Source: Thermohalobaculum sp039030715 (lineage in GTDB: Bacteria; Pseudomonadota; Alphaproteobacteria; Rhodobacterales; Rhodobacteraceae). From it: a stretch of 64,000 bases of DNA. Positions 50,642-58,854 of the stretch are shown here, in pieces. The notes below the pieces were generated by a model. It did no database searches, was not told the origin of the DNA, and saw only the letters and a list, made by a program, of their open reading frames with translations. Made by a program: the position numbers and the translations under genes. The DNA lies in the NCBI GenBank assembly GCA_039030715.1, contig JBCCDU010000005.1, positions 1 through 64,000 of the forward strand, read 5' to 3'. Numbering within the stretch: position 1 is the first letter of the stretch; every line of letters starts with the position of its first letter.

Positions 50642-50655
50642 GTGAGAAAACTCAC
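50642..50655. promoter_or_regulatory. GTGAG-AAAA-CTCAC palindrome after dipeptidase
   Basis: A perfect 5-bp inverted repeat around AAAA, 19 bp after the dipeptidase stop. It may be a weak terminator. GTGAGAA here also equals one of the heptamers found upstream of the sheath gene (51,762), so a SARP half-site cannot be excluded, though there is no 11-bp partner. Confidence 0.35.
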
Positions 50656-50799
50656 AGATCGCCGTGCAATTCCCGTGGTTGATTGAAAAACGTTAATTGC
50701 CGCTTGAGGAGAATCTTGCCGCAAGGTAAACTTTCCGTGTGCGGGGAAATACTCGTGCGGACAAGTCGAATTCCGTACATGTCGATTTCTGGAGGTCTG

Positions 50800-51681
50800 A
50801 TGTCTGAGAGGCCGACTGTAGAGATTCGTGTGTTTGGCGCCTTCTCCCTGCTGCTGGACGGTGCGCCTCAGCATTTGGCGATTGCGGGGGCAACACGCTC
50901 GCTTCTTCAATATCTTGTCTGCTTTCCTGAACGTCCGATGCGCCGCGATCTTCTGGTCGAATTGTTCTGGCCGCAGGTAAAAATGGAACGCCGGCGAGCA
51001 GCGTTGAATTCGGCGATCTGGAGAATAAAGAAGGCCCTCGCGCCTTTTGCCGGGATCAGGATCAACGCCACGGCGCATGCAGTCAGCCTGTCGATCGAGC
51101 CTGATGTGCGCTGCGATATGATTTCACTGGCACGGGCCGTGCATGGCGCGAGCGAGCATACTTCGCCCGAGGCCGTGTCGGCCCTCGCCAAAGCGCTCGA
51201 CGTCTGCGCGGAGCCATTGCTGGATGGGTTGGACGACAACTGGGCTGTGATCGAACGCGAGCGCCTGTCCGAGGTGCAGCTTCGCGGCCTGACGCTGATG
51301 ATGCACAGCATGGCCGAACTCAAACGATATGAGGATGCGCTGGATTACGGGCGCCGGATCCTGGCGATTGATCCCTTCCGCGAGTCGACCATACAGGAGG
51401 TCATGTGCCTCTGCGCGCTCAGCGGCCAGCGGGTGAAGGCGCTGCGCCTCTATCAACGGTTCGCCGCGTCGCTGGAGGAGGAGTTGGGCATCGCCCCGAT
51501 GGCCGAAACCATCGCCCTCTATGACCACCTGACCAACGACCGCGCATTCGAAGCAACGCCCCGGCCCCGCGACGGGGCCAAGGAGAAGGCCGATATGCGC
51601 CTGCGCCTGGACGACAGGCTGCTGGTGATCGAGCGTGCGCGCCTCGACCTCTACCGATCCCTCCGCGCCATTCCCGCCTGA
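50800..51681 (+). CDS. SARP/BTAD-type transcriptional regulator
   Basis: 293 aa from ATG 50,800 (GGAGGT 9-4 bases upstream; 50,779 and earlier are alternative). Residues 8-100 (VEIRVFGAFSLLLDGAPQHLAIAGATRSLLQYLVCFPERPMRRDLLVELFWPQVKMERRRAALNSAIWRIKKAL) form an OmpR-like winged helix. Residues about 105-245 are the bacterial transcriptional activation domain (BTAD), ending YEDALDYGRRILAIDPFRESTIQEVMCLCALSGQRVKALRLYQRFAASLEEELGIAP. Known SARPs activate transcription from direct repeats. The gene is immediately upstream of the eCIS cluster, same strand. Confidence 0.85.
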   Translation: MSERPTVEIRVFGAFSLLLDGAPQHLAIAGATRSLLQYLVCFPERPMRRDLLVELFWPQVKMERRRAALNSAIWRIKKALAPFAGIRINATAHAVSLSIEPDVRCDMISLARAVHGASEHTSPEAVSALAKALDVCAEPLLDGLDDNWAVIERERLSEVQLRGLTLMMHSMAELKRYEDALDYGRRILAIDPFRESTIQEVMCLCALSGQRVKALRLYQRFAASLEEELGIAPMAETIALYDHLTNDRAFEATPRPRDGAKEKADMRLRLDDRLLVIERARLDLYRSLRAIPA

Positions 51682-51715
51682 CCGCCCGCCATCCTCGAAA
51701 CTCGCGCCCTGGCCT

Positions 51716-51741
51716 GGGGGGGGGGTCGCATTGCGCGACCC
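51716..51741 (+). terminator. Hairpin and poly-G between regulator and eCIS
   Basis: A run of ten G (51,716-51,725) overlaps a hairpin GGGTCGC-attgc-GCGACCC (51,723-51,741). No T-run follows, so it is not a classic terminator; it lies 35 bp after the SARP stop and just before the repeat box. It may separate the regulator transcript from the eCIS promoter. Confidence 0.45.
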
Positions 51742-51750
51742 GAAACGGCG

Positions 51751-51779
51751 GTGAGTATGCTGTGAGAATACCGTGACGC
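51751..51779 (+). promoter_or_regulatory. Three heptamer direct repeats, 11-bp spacing (SARP box)
   Basis: GTGAGTA at 51,751, GTGAGAA at 51,762 and GTGACGC at 51,773, each separated by 4 bp, so the period is exactly 11 bp, one helical turn. SARP regulators (AfsR, ActII-ORF4, DnrI) bind such direct heptamers just upstream of the -10. This block lies 209 bp before the sheath ATG and downstream of the SARP gene. A -10 could not be assigned (TAGCCA at 51,782 is the nearest candidate). Confidence 0.75.
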
Positions 51780-51987
51780 GCTAGCCATGCCTTGCCGATG
51801 GCAGAGTGAGACTGCCGCGTCCCCCGTGTGATGCCTGCCCAATCCCGCCGAGACTGCCGAAGAAGCCAGGCGAGAGCCCAGCGCAATCGATGCCGGTCAG
51901 ACTCATGCGCAGCGCAGATTCTGTCTGCGAACCATCTGTCCGGCCCGACCCCCGTGTCGAAGGGCCACGATCTGAGGAGAGACCCGC

Positions 51988-53958
51988 ATGTATAAACACC
52001 CGGGCGTCTATATCGAACATGTCCCCTCTGGCGTTCTCGCCATCGAAGCGGCCTCGACCTCGGTCGCAGCCTTTATCGGGCCCGTGCGGCGCGGACCGGT
52101 GGGGGAGCCGGTCTTCATCTCCAGCCCCGGCCAGTATGCCGATCAGTTCGGCGAGTTGGGCGGCGCGGCTGGCGGGATCAGAAACGCCGGCCAGGACGCG
52201 GATGCCTTCGGCCACGCGATCCAGGCCTTCTTCACCAATGGCGGCGCCAAGGCCTATATCGTCCGGGTCGCCGAGCACAGCGATGCCAACGATCTGGCCC
52301 GGGCAGCCGGCGCGATCCCGAACCCGGAAGATACAACGCGCGGTTTTGCGATAACCGCGGCCAACGAAGGCACTTGGGGCGATGCAATCCAGGTTCGCCT
52401 GGAACCGACCGACAACGACGATTCGCCCGATTTCGAGCTTGGCTACATCTTTGAGGTGGGCTTCGAGGAGGATGGCGACTTCATCGCGCTGGAGAGTTTC
52501 AGCGGCGTTCAGATGGCGACCGACTCGCCGCAATCTCTGGTCTCGATCGTCAATGAGCAGTCCACGCTGATCGATATCGCCGATGCCGCGATCGGCAACG
52601 GCGATGGCGAGATCAACGCCGTCCAAGCCGATGCACTGCTGAGTGGGCCGATCACTGTCGGCAATCTGGGCATCGGCGGGCGCGGCATGGATGTGACAGT
52701 GGATGGAAACACGGTCCAGGTGGTTTTTCCCGCCGACAGCGCGGATCTGCGCGCGATCGCCGAATTTATCCAGGCGACCGTCCGCGCAGGCAACCCAGCC
52801 CTGCCCGATTTCACCGTGCAGCTTGCGGGTACGGTGGACCAGCCGCGCTTGCTTCTGATCTCTGGCATCCTTGGGGCATCGGGAACGGTCAGCGTGACTG
52901 CGCCAGCCGGGCCGGGCTCGCCCGACACCGCCATCAATCCGACACGGTTGAACCTGGCGGCGAATGCCGCAGCAAGTGCTTTCCCAACCAACGACCTCAG
53001 CGGCGGCGGCACCATTATTGGATGGCTGACTGGCGGCCTGAACGGCGAAGACGAGCCTGCGCTGGCGGAATATCAGGGCGTCTATCGCACGATGCGCGAC
53101 TACCGCGATATCTCGATCATGTTGCTGCCCGGTCTGAATTGGATCGAGGGCGGCGATAACTCGATCATCCAAGCGGCAATCACTCACGCGGAGTTCATGC
53201 AGAACCGCATGGTCATCGTCGACCCGCCGGATACGACCGCAGTGACAGCGCAGTTGAGCACACCCAAGGATGTGAAGGATCTGGGCGTCAGCACTTCGCC
53301 CTATGTCGCGCTCTACTATCCGTGGCTGGAGGTCGCGAATGCCTATTACGACCCGGATACGGCGGCGAACCTGCCGAAAACCTTCCCGATTGCTCCTTCC
53401 TCGTTTGCGGCTGGGATGTGGTCGCGGATCGACAGCGCGCGCGGGGTCTGGAAGGCGCCCGCCGGGCTGGAGGCGACCGTGCGCGGCACCATCGGGCCGA
53501 ATGTGCTGATCGGCAACGACCTGCAGGACAACCTGAACGAGTTCGGCGTGAACTGCCTGCGCTCTATCATCGGACCGACCGTGATCTGGGGCGCCAGAAC
53601 CCGGGCGACCAAGACCAAGCCCGAGTTCCGCTATGTCCCGGTCAGGCGCACGCAGAACATGATTGGCGAGAGCCTTTACAACGCGCTGCAAGCCGTCGTG
53701 TTCGAACCCAACGACCATCGCCTCTGGGCCAGTCTGCGGGCGAGCGCCGGAAACTTCATGGACACGCTGCACCGCGCGGGCGCCTTCCAGGGCGAGAAAG
53801 CCTCGGATGCCTATTACGTGCAATGCGGCCTGGGGACCACCATGACGCAGGCCGATATCGATGCCGGTGTCGTGCGCCTGGTTGTGGGCTTTGCCCCCCT
53901 GAAACCGGCCGAATTCGTCGTCGTCCAGATCAAACAGATCGTCGGTCAGACCGCGTAA
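51988..53958 (+). CDS. eCIS contractile sheath protein
   Basis: 656 aa from ATG 51,988 (TGAGGAGAGACC upstream). Opening KHPGVYIEHVPSGV...FIGPVRRGPVGEPVFISSPGQYADQFG is the conserved tail-sheath start; the C-terminal segment CLRSIIGPTVIWGARTRATKTKPEFRYVPVRRTQNMIGESLYNALQAVVFEPNDHRLWASLRASAGNFMDTLHRAGAFQGEKASDAYYVQCG is the classic sheath core and handshake region. Residues 200-330 are a beta-rich insertion outside the core. Only one sheath gene here, versus three in Afp/PVC. Contraction drives the tube through a target membrane. Confidence 0.93.
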   Translation: MYKHPGVYIEHVPSGVLAIEAASTSVAAFIGPVRRGPVGEPVFISSPGQYADQFGELGGAAGGIRNAGQDADAFGHAIQAFFTNGGAKAYIVRVAEHSDANDLARAAGAIPNPEDTTRGFAITAANEGTWGDAIQVRLEPTDNDDSPDFELGYIFEVGFEEDGDFIALESFSGVQMATDSPQSLVSIVNEQSTLIDIADAAIGNGDGEINAVQADALLSGPITVGNLGIGGRGMDVTVDGNTVQVVFPADSADLRAIAEFIQATVRAGNPALPDFTVQLAGTVDQPRLLLISGILGASGTVSVTAPAGPGSPDTAINPTRLNLAANAAASAFPTNDLSGGGTIIGWLTGGLNGEDEPALAEYQGVYRTMRDYRDISIMLLPGLNWIEGGDNSIIQAAITHAEFMQNRMVIVDPPDTTAVTAQLSTPKDVKDLGVSTSPYVALYYPWLEVANAYYDPDTAANLPKTFPIAPSSFAAGMWSRIDSARGVWKAPAGLEATVRGTIGPNVLIGNDLQDNLNEFGVNCLRSIIGPTVIWGARTRATKTKPEFRYVPVRRTQNMIGESLYNALQAVVFEPNDHRLWASLRASAGNFMDTLHRAGAFQGEKASDAYYVQCGLGTTMTQADIDAGVVRLVVGFAPLKPAEFVVVQIKQIVGQTA

Positions 53959-53991
53959 GCGGCCGACACGCCCTAGCAGGAGGATAGCCCC

Positions 53992-54504
53992 ATGCCGGCA
54001 CCCATGTTTCCCGCAAATGCCCACCGGTACGACCCGTACCGCACCTTCAAGTTTCAGGTCGTCATCGCAGGGAGGACGGTTGCCGGCCTCTCGAAAATGG
54101 GCGCCCTGAAACGCACGACCGAGGCGGTCAAATGGCGCTCCGCCGGGGGCGCCGATCACCAGCAGATCATGCCCGGCGGTTCAGCCTATGAGGCTGTCGC
54201 GTTCGAACAGGGTCTCAGCCACGATCCGGTTTTCGAGGAATGGGCCAATTCCGTGAACAACCTGCGCGACGGTGCGGCAGGGATGAGCCTGGTGAACTAT
54301 CGCCGCGATGTGGTGATCAATGTGATGAACCTGCAAGGGGTTCCGGCGATCAGCTATCAACTGCGCCGCGCCTGGGTGTCAGAGTTCCAGGCTCTGCCGG
54401 AGTTCGATTCGAACAACATGAACACGGTGGGGATCCAGATGATCACCGTGCAGCACGAGGGCTTCTTCCGCGACGACGCGATCGCCGAACCGGCCGAGAG
54501 CTGA
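53992..54504 (+). CDS. eCIS inner tube protein (gp19-like)
   Basis: 170 aa. YDPYRTFKFQVVIAGRTVAGLSKMGALKRTTEAVKWRSAGGADHQQIMPGGSAYEAVAFEQGLSHDPVFEEWANSV and the YQLRRAWVSEFQALPEFD motif are the T4 gp19/phage tail tube family signature. The N-terminus is short. AGGAGGA lies upstream. It forms the hexameric tube inside the sheath. Confidence 0.93.
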   Translation: MPAPMFPANAHRYDPYRTFKFQVVIAGRTVAGLSKMGALKRTTEAVKWRSAGGADHQQIMPGGSAYEAVAFEQGLSHDPVFEEWANSVNNLRDGAAGMSLVNYRRDVVINVMNLQGVPAISYQLRRAWVSEFQALPEFDSNNMNTVGIQMITVQHEGFFRDDAIAEPAES

Positions 54505-54512
54505 GCAGGTAG

Positions 54513-55319
54513 ATGACCCGCGCGCGCCAGACCCTGAGGGATGCCTTTCCGGAGGCCCGGTTCCGCCCGCTGGACGGGCTGGTGGAGCTTGGCGTGGCCG
54601 AGGCCGCATCGGATGCGCGCTCCCGGCCCGCGCGGGTGACCGAAGTTCTTTCGCTGATCTACGAAGATCTGGCGCCGGACAACGCCCGCAGGGTTGCATC
54701 CGCCGGGCGCGAATGGCTGTTGCAAAAGGCCGCCACGCAGTTTCAGGGGGCGCAACGCTGGTTCGAGACGACCTGCACCACATGTGGCACGCCCTTCGAT
54801 CTGGAAGTGCATCTGGATCAGGTCCCCCGCGCCGAACCGGGGCCAGATTTTCCAGTGGCCGATGTGGTGACCAGCCTGGGACCGCGCCAGTTCGAAGCCC
54901 CGAACGGGGGGCATGAGGAGGCTTTCGCCGAGGTCGAAGCCGACGATCCGAGGCGTGTCTTCGCCGCTCTCTGCGGCATTTCGGACGTGGCGGAAGCCGA
55001 GGCCATCCGTTTCACCGATGCCGATCTGGCCGGGATCGACGCGGCGCTGGAAGCGACGTCGCCCGAGATCGCGGATGGCGTGGATACGATATGCCCAGCC
55101 TGCCATGCCTCGACCCTGACCCGGATCGATCCGCTGGGTTTCGCGTTCCCGAAACCTGCGGCGATCCTGGCGGAGGTGCATCTGCTCGCCCAGACCTATG
55201 GCTGGGGCGAGGCGGAGATTCTGGCCCTGCCGATCACGCGGCGACAATCCTATGCCTCGCTGATCCGGCGCGATCGGGGCGTTCGCGCCCCGCGGCCCGG
55301 GCGTAGGGTGCTGATGTGA
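54513..55319 (+). CDS. eCIS zinc-motif baseplate protein (T4-baseplate-like)
   Basis: 268 aa. Two CxxC pairs, TTCTTCGTPFD type (CTTC at about residue 89) and CPAC at about 198, suggest a zinc site; the second lies in DGVDTICPACHASTLTRIDPLGF. This protein recurs next to tube genes in eCIS clusters and is related to T4-type baseplate proteins. The flanking sequence is acidic and helical. Ends in GTGA overlapping the next gene. Confidence 0.7.
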   Translation: MTRARQTLRDAFPEARFRPLDGLVELGVAEAASDARSRPARVTEVLSLIYEDLAPDNARRVASAGREWLLQKAATQFQGAQRWFETTCTTCGTPFDLEVHLDQVPRAEPGPDFPVADVVTSLGPRQFEAPNGGHEEAFAEVEADDPRRVFAALCGISDVAEAEAIRFTDADLAGIDAALEATSPEIADGVDTICPACHASTLTRIDPLGFAFPKPAAILAEVHLLAQTYGWGEAEILALPITRRQSYASLIRRDRGVRAPRPGRRVLM

Positions 55320-56215
55320 GCTTCCTGACCCGCATCGCCAGACGCGCCACCCCATCGCTCAACCGTTTGCAGCCGAAGGGGCTCGGCGCCCAACCCGCCA
55401 TCGCGCGGATGGAAGAAGAGGAAGAAGAACTCCAGACCGTTCGTCGGCAGGAAGAGGAAGAGGCCCAGCCCCTGCGCCGTCAGGAAGAGGAGGAAGCTGC
55501 CCAGCCCCTTCGGCGCCAAGAGGGGGAAGAAGAACTCCAAACCGTCCGCCGACAGGAGGAAGAGGAAGCCCAACCGCTCCGCCGTCAGGAAGAGGAAGAA
55601 GCCGCCCAAGCGCTGCGTCGGCAGGAGGAAGAGGAGAGCGAAGCCCAGCCACTCCGCCGACAGGAGGAGGAAGAGGAAGCGCTCCAGACCGTGCGACGCC
55701 AGGAAGAGGAGGAAGAGCTTCAAACCCTGCGCCGACAAGGGGAAGAGGAGGCCGAAGCCCAGCCGCTCCGCCGACAGGAGGAGGAGGAAGCGCTTCAGAC
55801 CGTGCGACGCAAGGAAGAGGAGGAGGAGCTTCAGACCCTGCGCCGACAAGAGGAAGAGGAGGCCGAAGCCCAGCCGCTCCGCCGCATGGAGGCCGCGCCG
55901 GAAACGCTGGATCCCGAAAGCTCTGCCATGCCTGCCGAGATTGCCCAGGATCCCGAGCCACCTATCGCTAATCCGTTGCGGCGCGATGTTGCCCCCTCGA
56001 CGCCTACGCCCACCACAGCACATCCGATCGAGATGCCGGGGCTGGACGCGGGCCTGATGGGACCGGAGCCGATGCCCATGCCCCAATCCTTTGAACGGCC
56101 CAGCGTGCAGATCGACCAGATCGACGTGATGATTCACGAGGCCGACCCCGCCAGTCGGACCGTCCAGCCCGACCGCAGCCGCGCCTTGCGCGCCCGCTAT
56201 TTGCGGAGGCTCTGA
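55316..56215 (+). CDS. RRQEEEE repeat protein of the eCIS cluster
   Basis: 299 aa from GTG 55,316 (overlaps the previous stop as GTGA). Residues 33-190 consist of 13 copies of a unit like LRRQEEEE, alternating (Q)PL, TV and TL before RR. The residues after 190 are Pro-rich and end with a short basic tail (PDRSRALRARYLRRL). Such RQ-EEE repeats are typical of the linkers of DUF4157 eCIS effector-type proteins, but no DUF4157 peptidase motif (HExxH) is present. Possibly a flexible or coiled-coil scaffold. At 55,640-55,864 the DNA is a near-perfect tandem duplication. Confidence 0.75.
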   Translation: MSFLTRIARRATPSLNRLQPKGLGAQPAIARMEEEEEELQTVRRQEEEEAQPLRRQEEEEAAQPLRRQEGEEELQTVRRQEEEEAQPLRRQEEEEAAQALRRQEEEESEAQPLRRQEEEEEALQTVRRQEEEEELQTLRRQGEEEAEAQPLRRQEEEEALQTVRRKEEEEELQTLRRQEEEEAEAQPLRRMEAAPETLDPESSAMPAEIAQDPEPPIANPLRRDVAPSTPTPTTAHPIEMPGLDAGLMGPEPMPMPQSFERPSVQIDQIDVMIHEADPASRTVQPDRSRALRARYLRRL

Positions 56216-56218
56216 GCG

Positions 56219-57247
56219 ATGCCGGTTGCAGTCTCCAGCCTCTCGGTCGCGGTCCAGGGGATCGCTGAGTTCCTGAATGACCAGTTCGGCGAGGATGTTG
56301 TGATCTCGGTCGACACGCCCCAGCGCGCGTCCGAGCGCCAGAAGGGCGGCAATCAGGCGGCGCATTGCCTGAATATCTTCGTCTACCGCGTGGCGCCTTC
56401 GGGCTTTCATGCGGGTGCCGGGTCGGACGAGACACAGTTCATCCGGATCAACGCCCTGATTACGCCCTTCCCCGACGATGCAGAAACCGAGGCGGACGAT
56501 GCGGATTTGCGCATTCTGGGCCATGCGATCCGGGTGCTGCAGGCCAACCCGATCCTGCCGCCCCAGGACGCGCCACCCCTGCCCGGCGCCGATATCACCG
56601 AACCGCCCGGGCGCAAGGAATACCGTCTGCAGGCCGTGCTGCAGGCCCCGCCAATGGAGGAACTCAACCATATCTGGACGACGCAGGGTGGAGAGCTCGG
56701 CTATCGCCTCTCCGCCGCGTATGAATTCGCGCTGATCCCGATCGAGCCCATCGAGGAGCGGGTGATCGCAGATCCCCCGCGCACCGCCATTCTGGACACC
56801 GAACCCACGATGGCCGGGGCGGAGCTGGAATTCGTGCCCATCTCCAACGCCTCGCGCCCGATCCCGCTGCATGGCGCGACGCCCGACCAGCCGCCGCCGA
56901 CCAATTGGCTGCCGGTACAGATGCTGGTCGATGGGGATGCGCTGACCAACACGCTGACCATTGCAGAGAGCGCGACCGAAGTGGAATTGGCGCTTGGTGG
57001 CCCGGCCGACGAGGAAGCTGCAATCGAGATCGTGTGGATTCTGAACGACGAGAGCGAAAATCCTGAAGCAGAGCAGATTTTCCCCATCGTCACGCCGCTG
57101 CTGGATGCGCCGGAGGCCCGGATCACTCTGTCGCTCAGCGTCCCTGCCAACGCGGACCGCGCCGTCCTGCGCACCCGCGCGGCCGAAGCTGGCGCCGGTC
57201 TGCCCGACAGCCCCTTCGCCAACACCCTAGTCCTGAATGTGAGTTGA
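56219..57247 (+). CDS. eCIS tail terminator/cap protein (DUF4255, Pvc16-like)
   Basis: 342 aa. Residues 1-190 are the DUF4255/Pvc16_N domain (VSSLSVAVQGIAEFLNDQFGEDVVISVDTPQRA..., LNIFVYRVAPSGFHAG, FIRINALITPFPDD), which caps the distal tube/sheath end in Afp/PVC. The C-terminal 150 residues are beta-rich (LVDGDALTNTLTIAESATEVELALGGPADEE) and may form a surface domain. Starts 3 bp after the preceding stop. Confidence 0.85.
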   Translation: MPVAVSSLSVAVQGIAEFLNDQFGEDVVISVDTPQRASERQKGGNQAAHCLNIFVYRVAPSGFHAGAGSDETQFIRINALITPFPDDAETEADDADLRILGHAIRVLQANPILPPQDAPPLPGADITEPPGRKEYRLQAVLQAPPMEELNHIWTTQGGELGYRLSAAYEFALIPIEPIEERVIADPPRTAILDTEPTMAGAELEFVPISNASRPIPLHGATPDQPPPTNWLPVQMLVDGDALTNTLTIAESATEVELALGGPADEEAAIEIVWILNDESENPEAEQIFPIVTPLLDAPEARITLSLSVPANADRAVLRTRAAEAGAGLPDSPFANTLVLNVS

Positions 57248-57253
57248 GAGCCC

Positions 57254-58627
57254 ATGAACACCCACGCCCCCGCTGCGGATTTCGACCTCACGCTGCTCGA
57301 TATGGAGTGGGCGCGGGCGGGCCATCTGATCACCTTGGCCGAGGCCCTGCGCACAGGCATTGAGCTGGACGAAAGCTTTGCGAACACTTTTGCGGAAGTT
57401 GGCGAGGCCGTGCGCGAAAACCGCAGCCTGGGTGTGTGGTCTAGCCTTCGCGAAACCGTGGCGCCGGACCTGCTGGTTAGCTTCCTGCAACTGGATCTGG
57501 ACCTGCTCGCCCTGGCTCTGGCGCCGGAAGCGCGCCCGAATTTGGGCCCTCGCATCCAATCGCTGCAGCCGCAGGTCAATCTGCCCAACCCTTCCATCGC
57601 GCTGCTGCAAGAGCTGCTGATGCTTGATGAAAGCCCCGAAATCTCGGCGCTTTTCGAGCGGCTTGAGCCAACGGCACCTCTGGTGGCCGCCGGGCTGGTG
57701 AGGATCGCAGGCGAAGGCGCCTATCAGGTGTTGCAAGCAACCGCCCTGGCACAGCGCACTGTGCTGCGCCGGGTCAGCGATCTCGCCCCGCCACCCGGCG
57801 CGCAGTTGGAGACGCGGCGTGGCGTCTGGGCCGATCTTGTGCTGCCGGAAGCAACCTTGCGCAGCCTGCGGGACTTTACCGCCTGGCTGAAGCGGCGCCA
57901 GCAGATCGCGGATTGGGGCGCGCGGGCGATGGGCGGACCCCTCGCGCTCTTCTCCGGCGCATCGGGCACCGGCAAAAGCTATGCCGCAAGTGTGATCGCT
58001 GCGGAGTTGTCAGCGGAAACGGGCAGCCTCTGGGCGCTCTACACCCTCGATCTCGGCCGGATCATGTCGAAATATGTGGGCGAGACCGAGCAGAACCTGA
58101 ACCGGCTGCTCGATGCCTTGGACGGACGCCGGGCGATTCTGCAGATCGACGAAGCGGATGGACTGCTCGGCAAGCGGGGCGAGGTGTCGGATGCCCGCGA
58201 CCGCTATGCCAATCTGGAAGTCAGCCACATGCTGTCGCGGTTCGAGCGGCATGCGGGCCCGGTGATCCTGACCAGCAACCTGCGCACCAATATCGACGCC
58301 GCGTTCCTGCGCCGTTTTCAGTTGGTGGTGGACTTCCCGCCACCGGATGCGGCCTCGCGCGGTCAGCTCTGGCGCCGGCTCCTGCCGCCGGAAGCGCCTT
58401 GCGAGAGCGATCTGGACATCGATGCGGTGGCCGCTGCCGCTCGCCTCTCTGGCGGGTCGATCCTGAATGCAGCGCACTACACTGCCGTTCTGGCCGCCGA
58501 GGCGGAAGAACCGATTGGCGAGAAGCACCTCGCCCGCGCGATCTGGGCCGAGCTCGGCAAGGAGAACCGCCAGATCCGCAAAAGCGAGATCGGCCATCTG
58601 GCCCGCTTCATCGGGGAGGAGGCCTGA
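57254..58627 (+). CDS. eCIS AAA+ ATPase (Afp15/Pvc15-like)
   Basis: 457 aa. N-terminal 200 residues helical, then one AAA+ module: Walker A GASGTGKS at about 235-242, Walker B LQIDEAD at about 296-302, sensor/Arg-finger region LTSNLRTNIDAAFLRRFQLVVDFPPP. In eCIS particles this ATPase is needed for assembly or cargo loading rather than contraction. Standard length and position before the hub genes. Confidence 0.9.
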   Translation: MNTHAPAADFDLTLLDMEWARAGHLITLAEALRTGIELDESFANTFAEVGEAVRENRSLGVWSSLRETVAPDLLVSFLQLDLDLLALALAPEARPNLGPRIQSLQPQVNLPNPSIALLQELLMLDESPEISALFERLEPTAPLVAAGLVRIAGEGAYQVLQATALAQRTVLRRVSDLAPPPGAQLETRRGVWADLVLPEATLRSLRDFTAWLKRRQQIADWGARAMGGPLALFSGASGTGKSYAASVIAAELSAETGSLWALYTLDLGRIMSKYVGETEQNLNRLLDALDGRRAILQIDEADGLLGKRGEVSDARDRYANLEVSHMLSRFERHAGPVILTSNLRTNIDAAFLRRFQLVVDFPPPDAASRGQLWRRLLPPEAPCESDLDIDAVAAAARLSGGSILNAAHYTAVLAAEAEEPIGEKHLARAIWAELGKENRQIRKSEIGHLARFIGEEA

Positions 58628-58854
58628 TGCGCATCCGCCGCCTGAAACTGACCCTGCCGCCCCGGATGAAAGGCACCGCCTCGCAAGACGCGCGAATGAT
58701 CGCCCAGGCGATTGCCGAGAAACTGGGGCCGGAGGCGGGGCAGCGGATCTCGCTCGACCTGCAGGGCAATGGCGCACCCGGCGCGACCCTGGCCCAGCAG
58801 ATCGGCGCCCGGATCGCCCCCAAAAGCGGCTCCAAGACGGGGGGGCGAGGCTGA
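58627..58854 (+). CDS. Small basic eCIS protein of unknown role
   Basis: 75 aa, pI basic: MRIRRLKLTLPPRMKGTASQDARMIAQAIAEKLGPEAG... The start is ATGA-coupled to the ATPase stop and the stop overlaps the next start, so it is certainly part of the operon. The last part is Lys/Gly-rich (SGSKTGGRG). No family recognised; likely a particle assembly or tube accessory factor. Confidence 0.6.
   Translation: MRIRRLKLTLPPRMKGTASQDARMIAQAIAEKLGPEAGQRISLDLQGNGAPGATLAQQIGARIAPKSGSKTGGRG

Noticed and set aside
50642..50655. GTGAGAA palindrome as a second SARP site
   Set aside because: It lacks an 11-bp-spaced partner and is better explained as a weak hairpin after the dipeptidase; kept only as a weak feature.
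49564..50682. Second 372-aa frame over the dipeptidase gene
   Set aside because: Arg/Gly-rich and in another frame; the M19 motifs are all in the 351-aa frame. A shadow of high-GC coding DNA.
49568..51681. Dipeptide transporter operon as part of the eCIS
   Set aside because: The importer is complete and typical; it ends with the dipeptidase and a small hairpin before the SARP gene, so the link to the eCIS is adjacency only.
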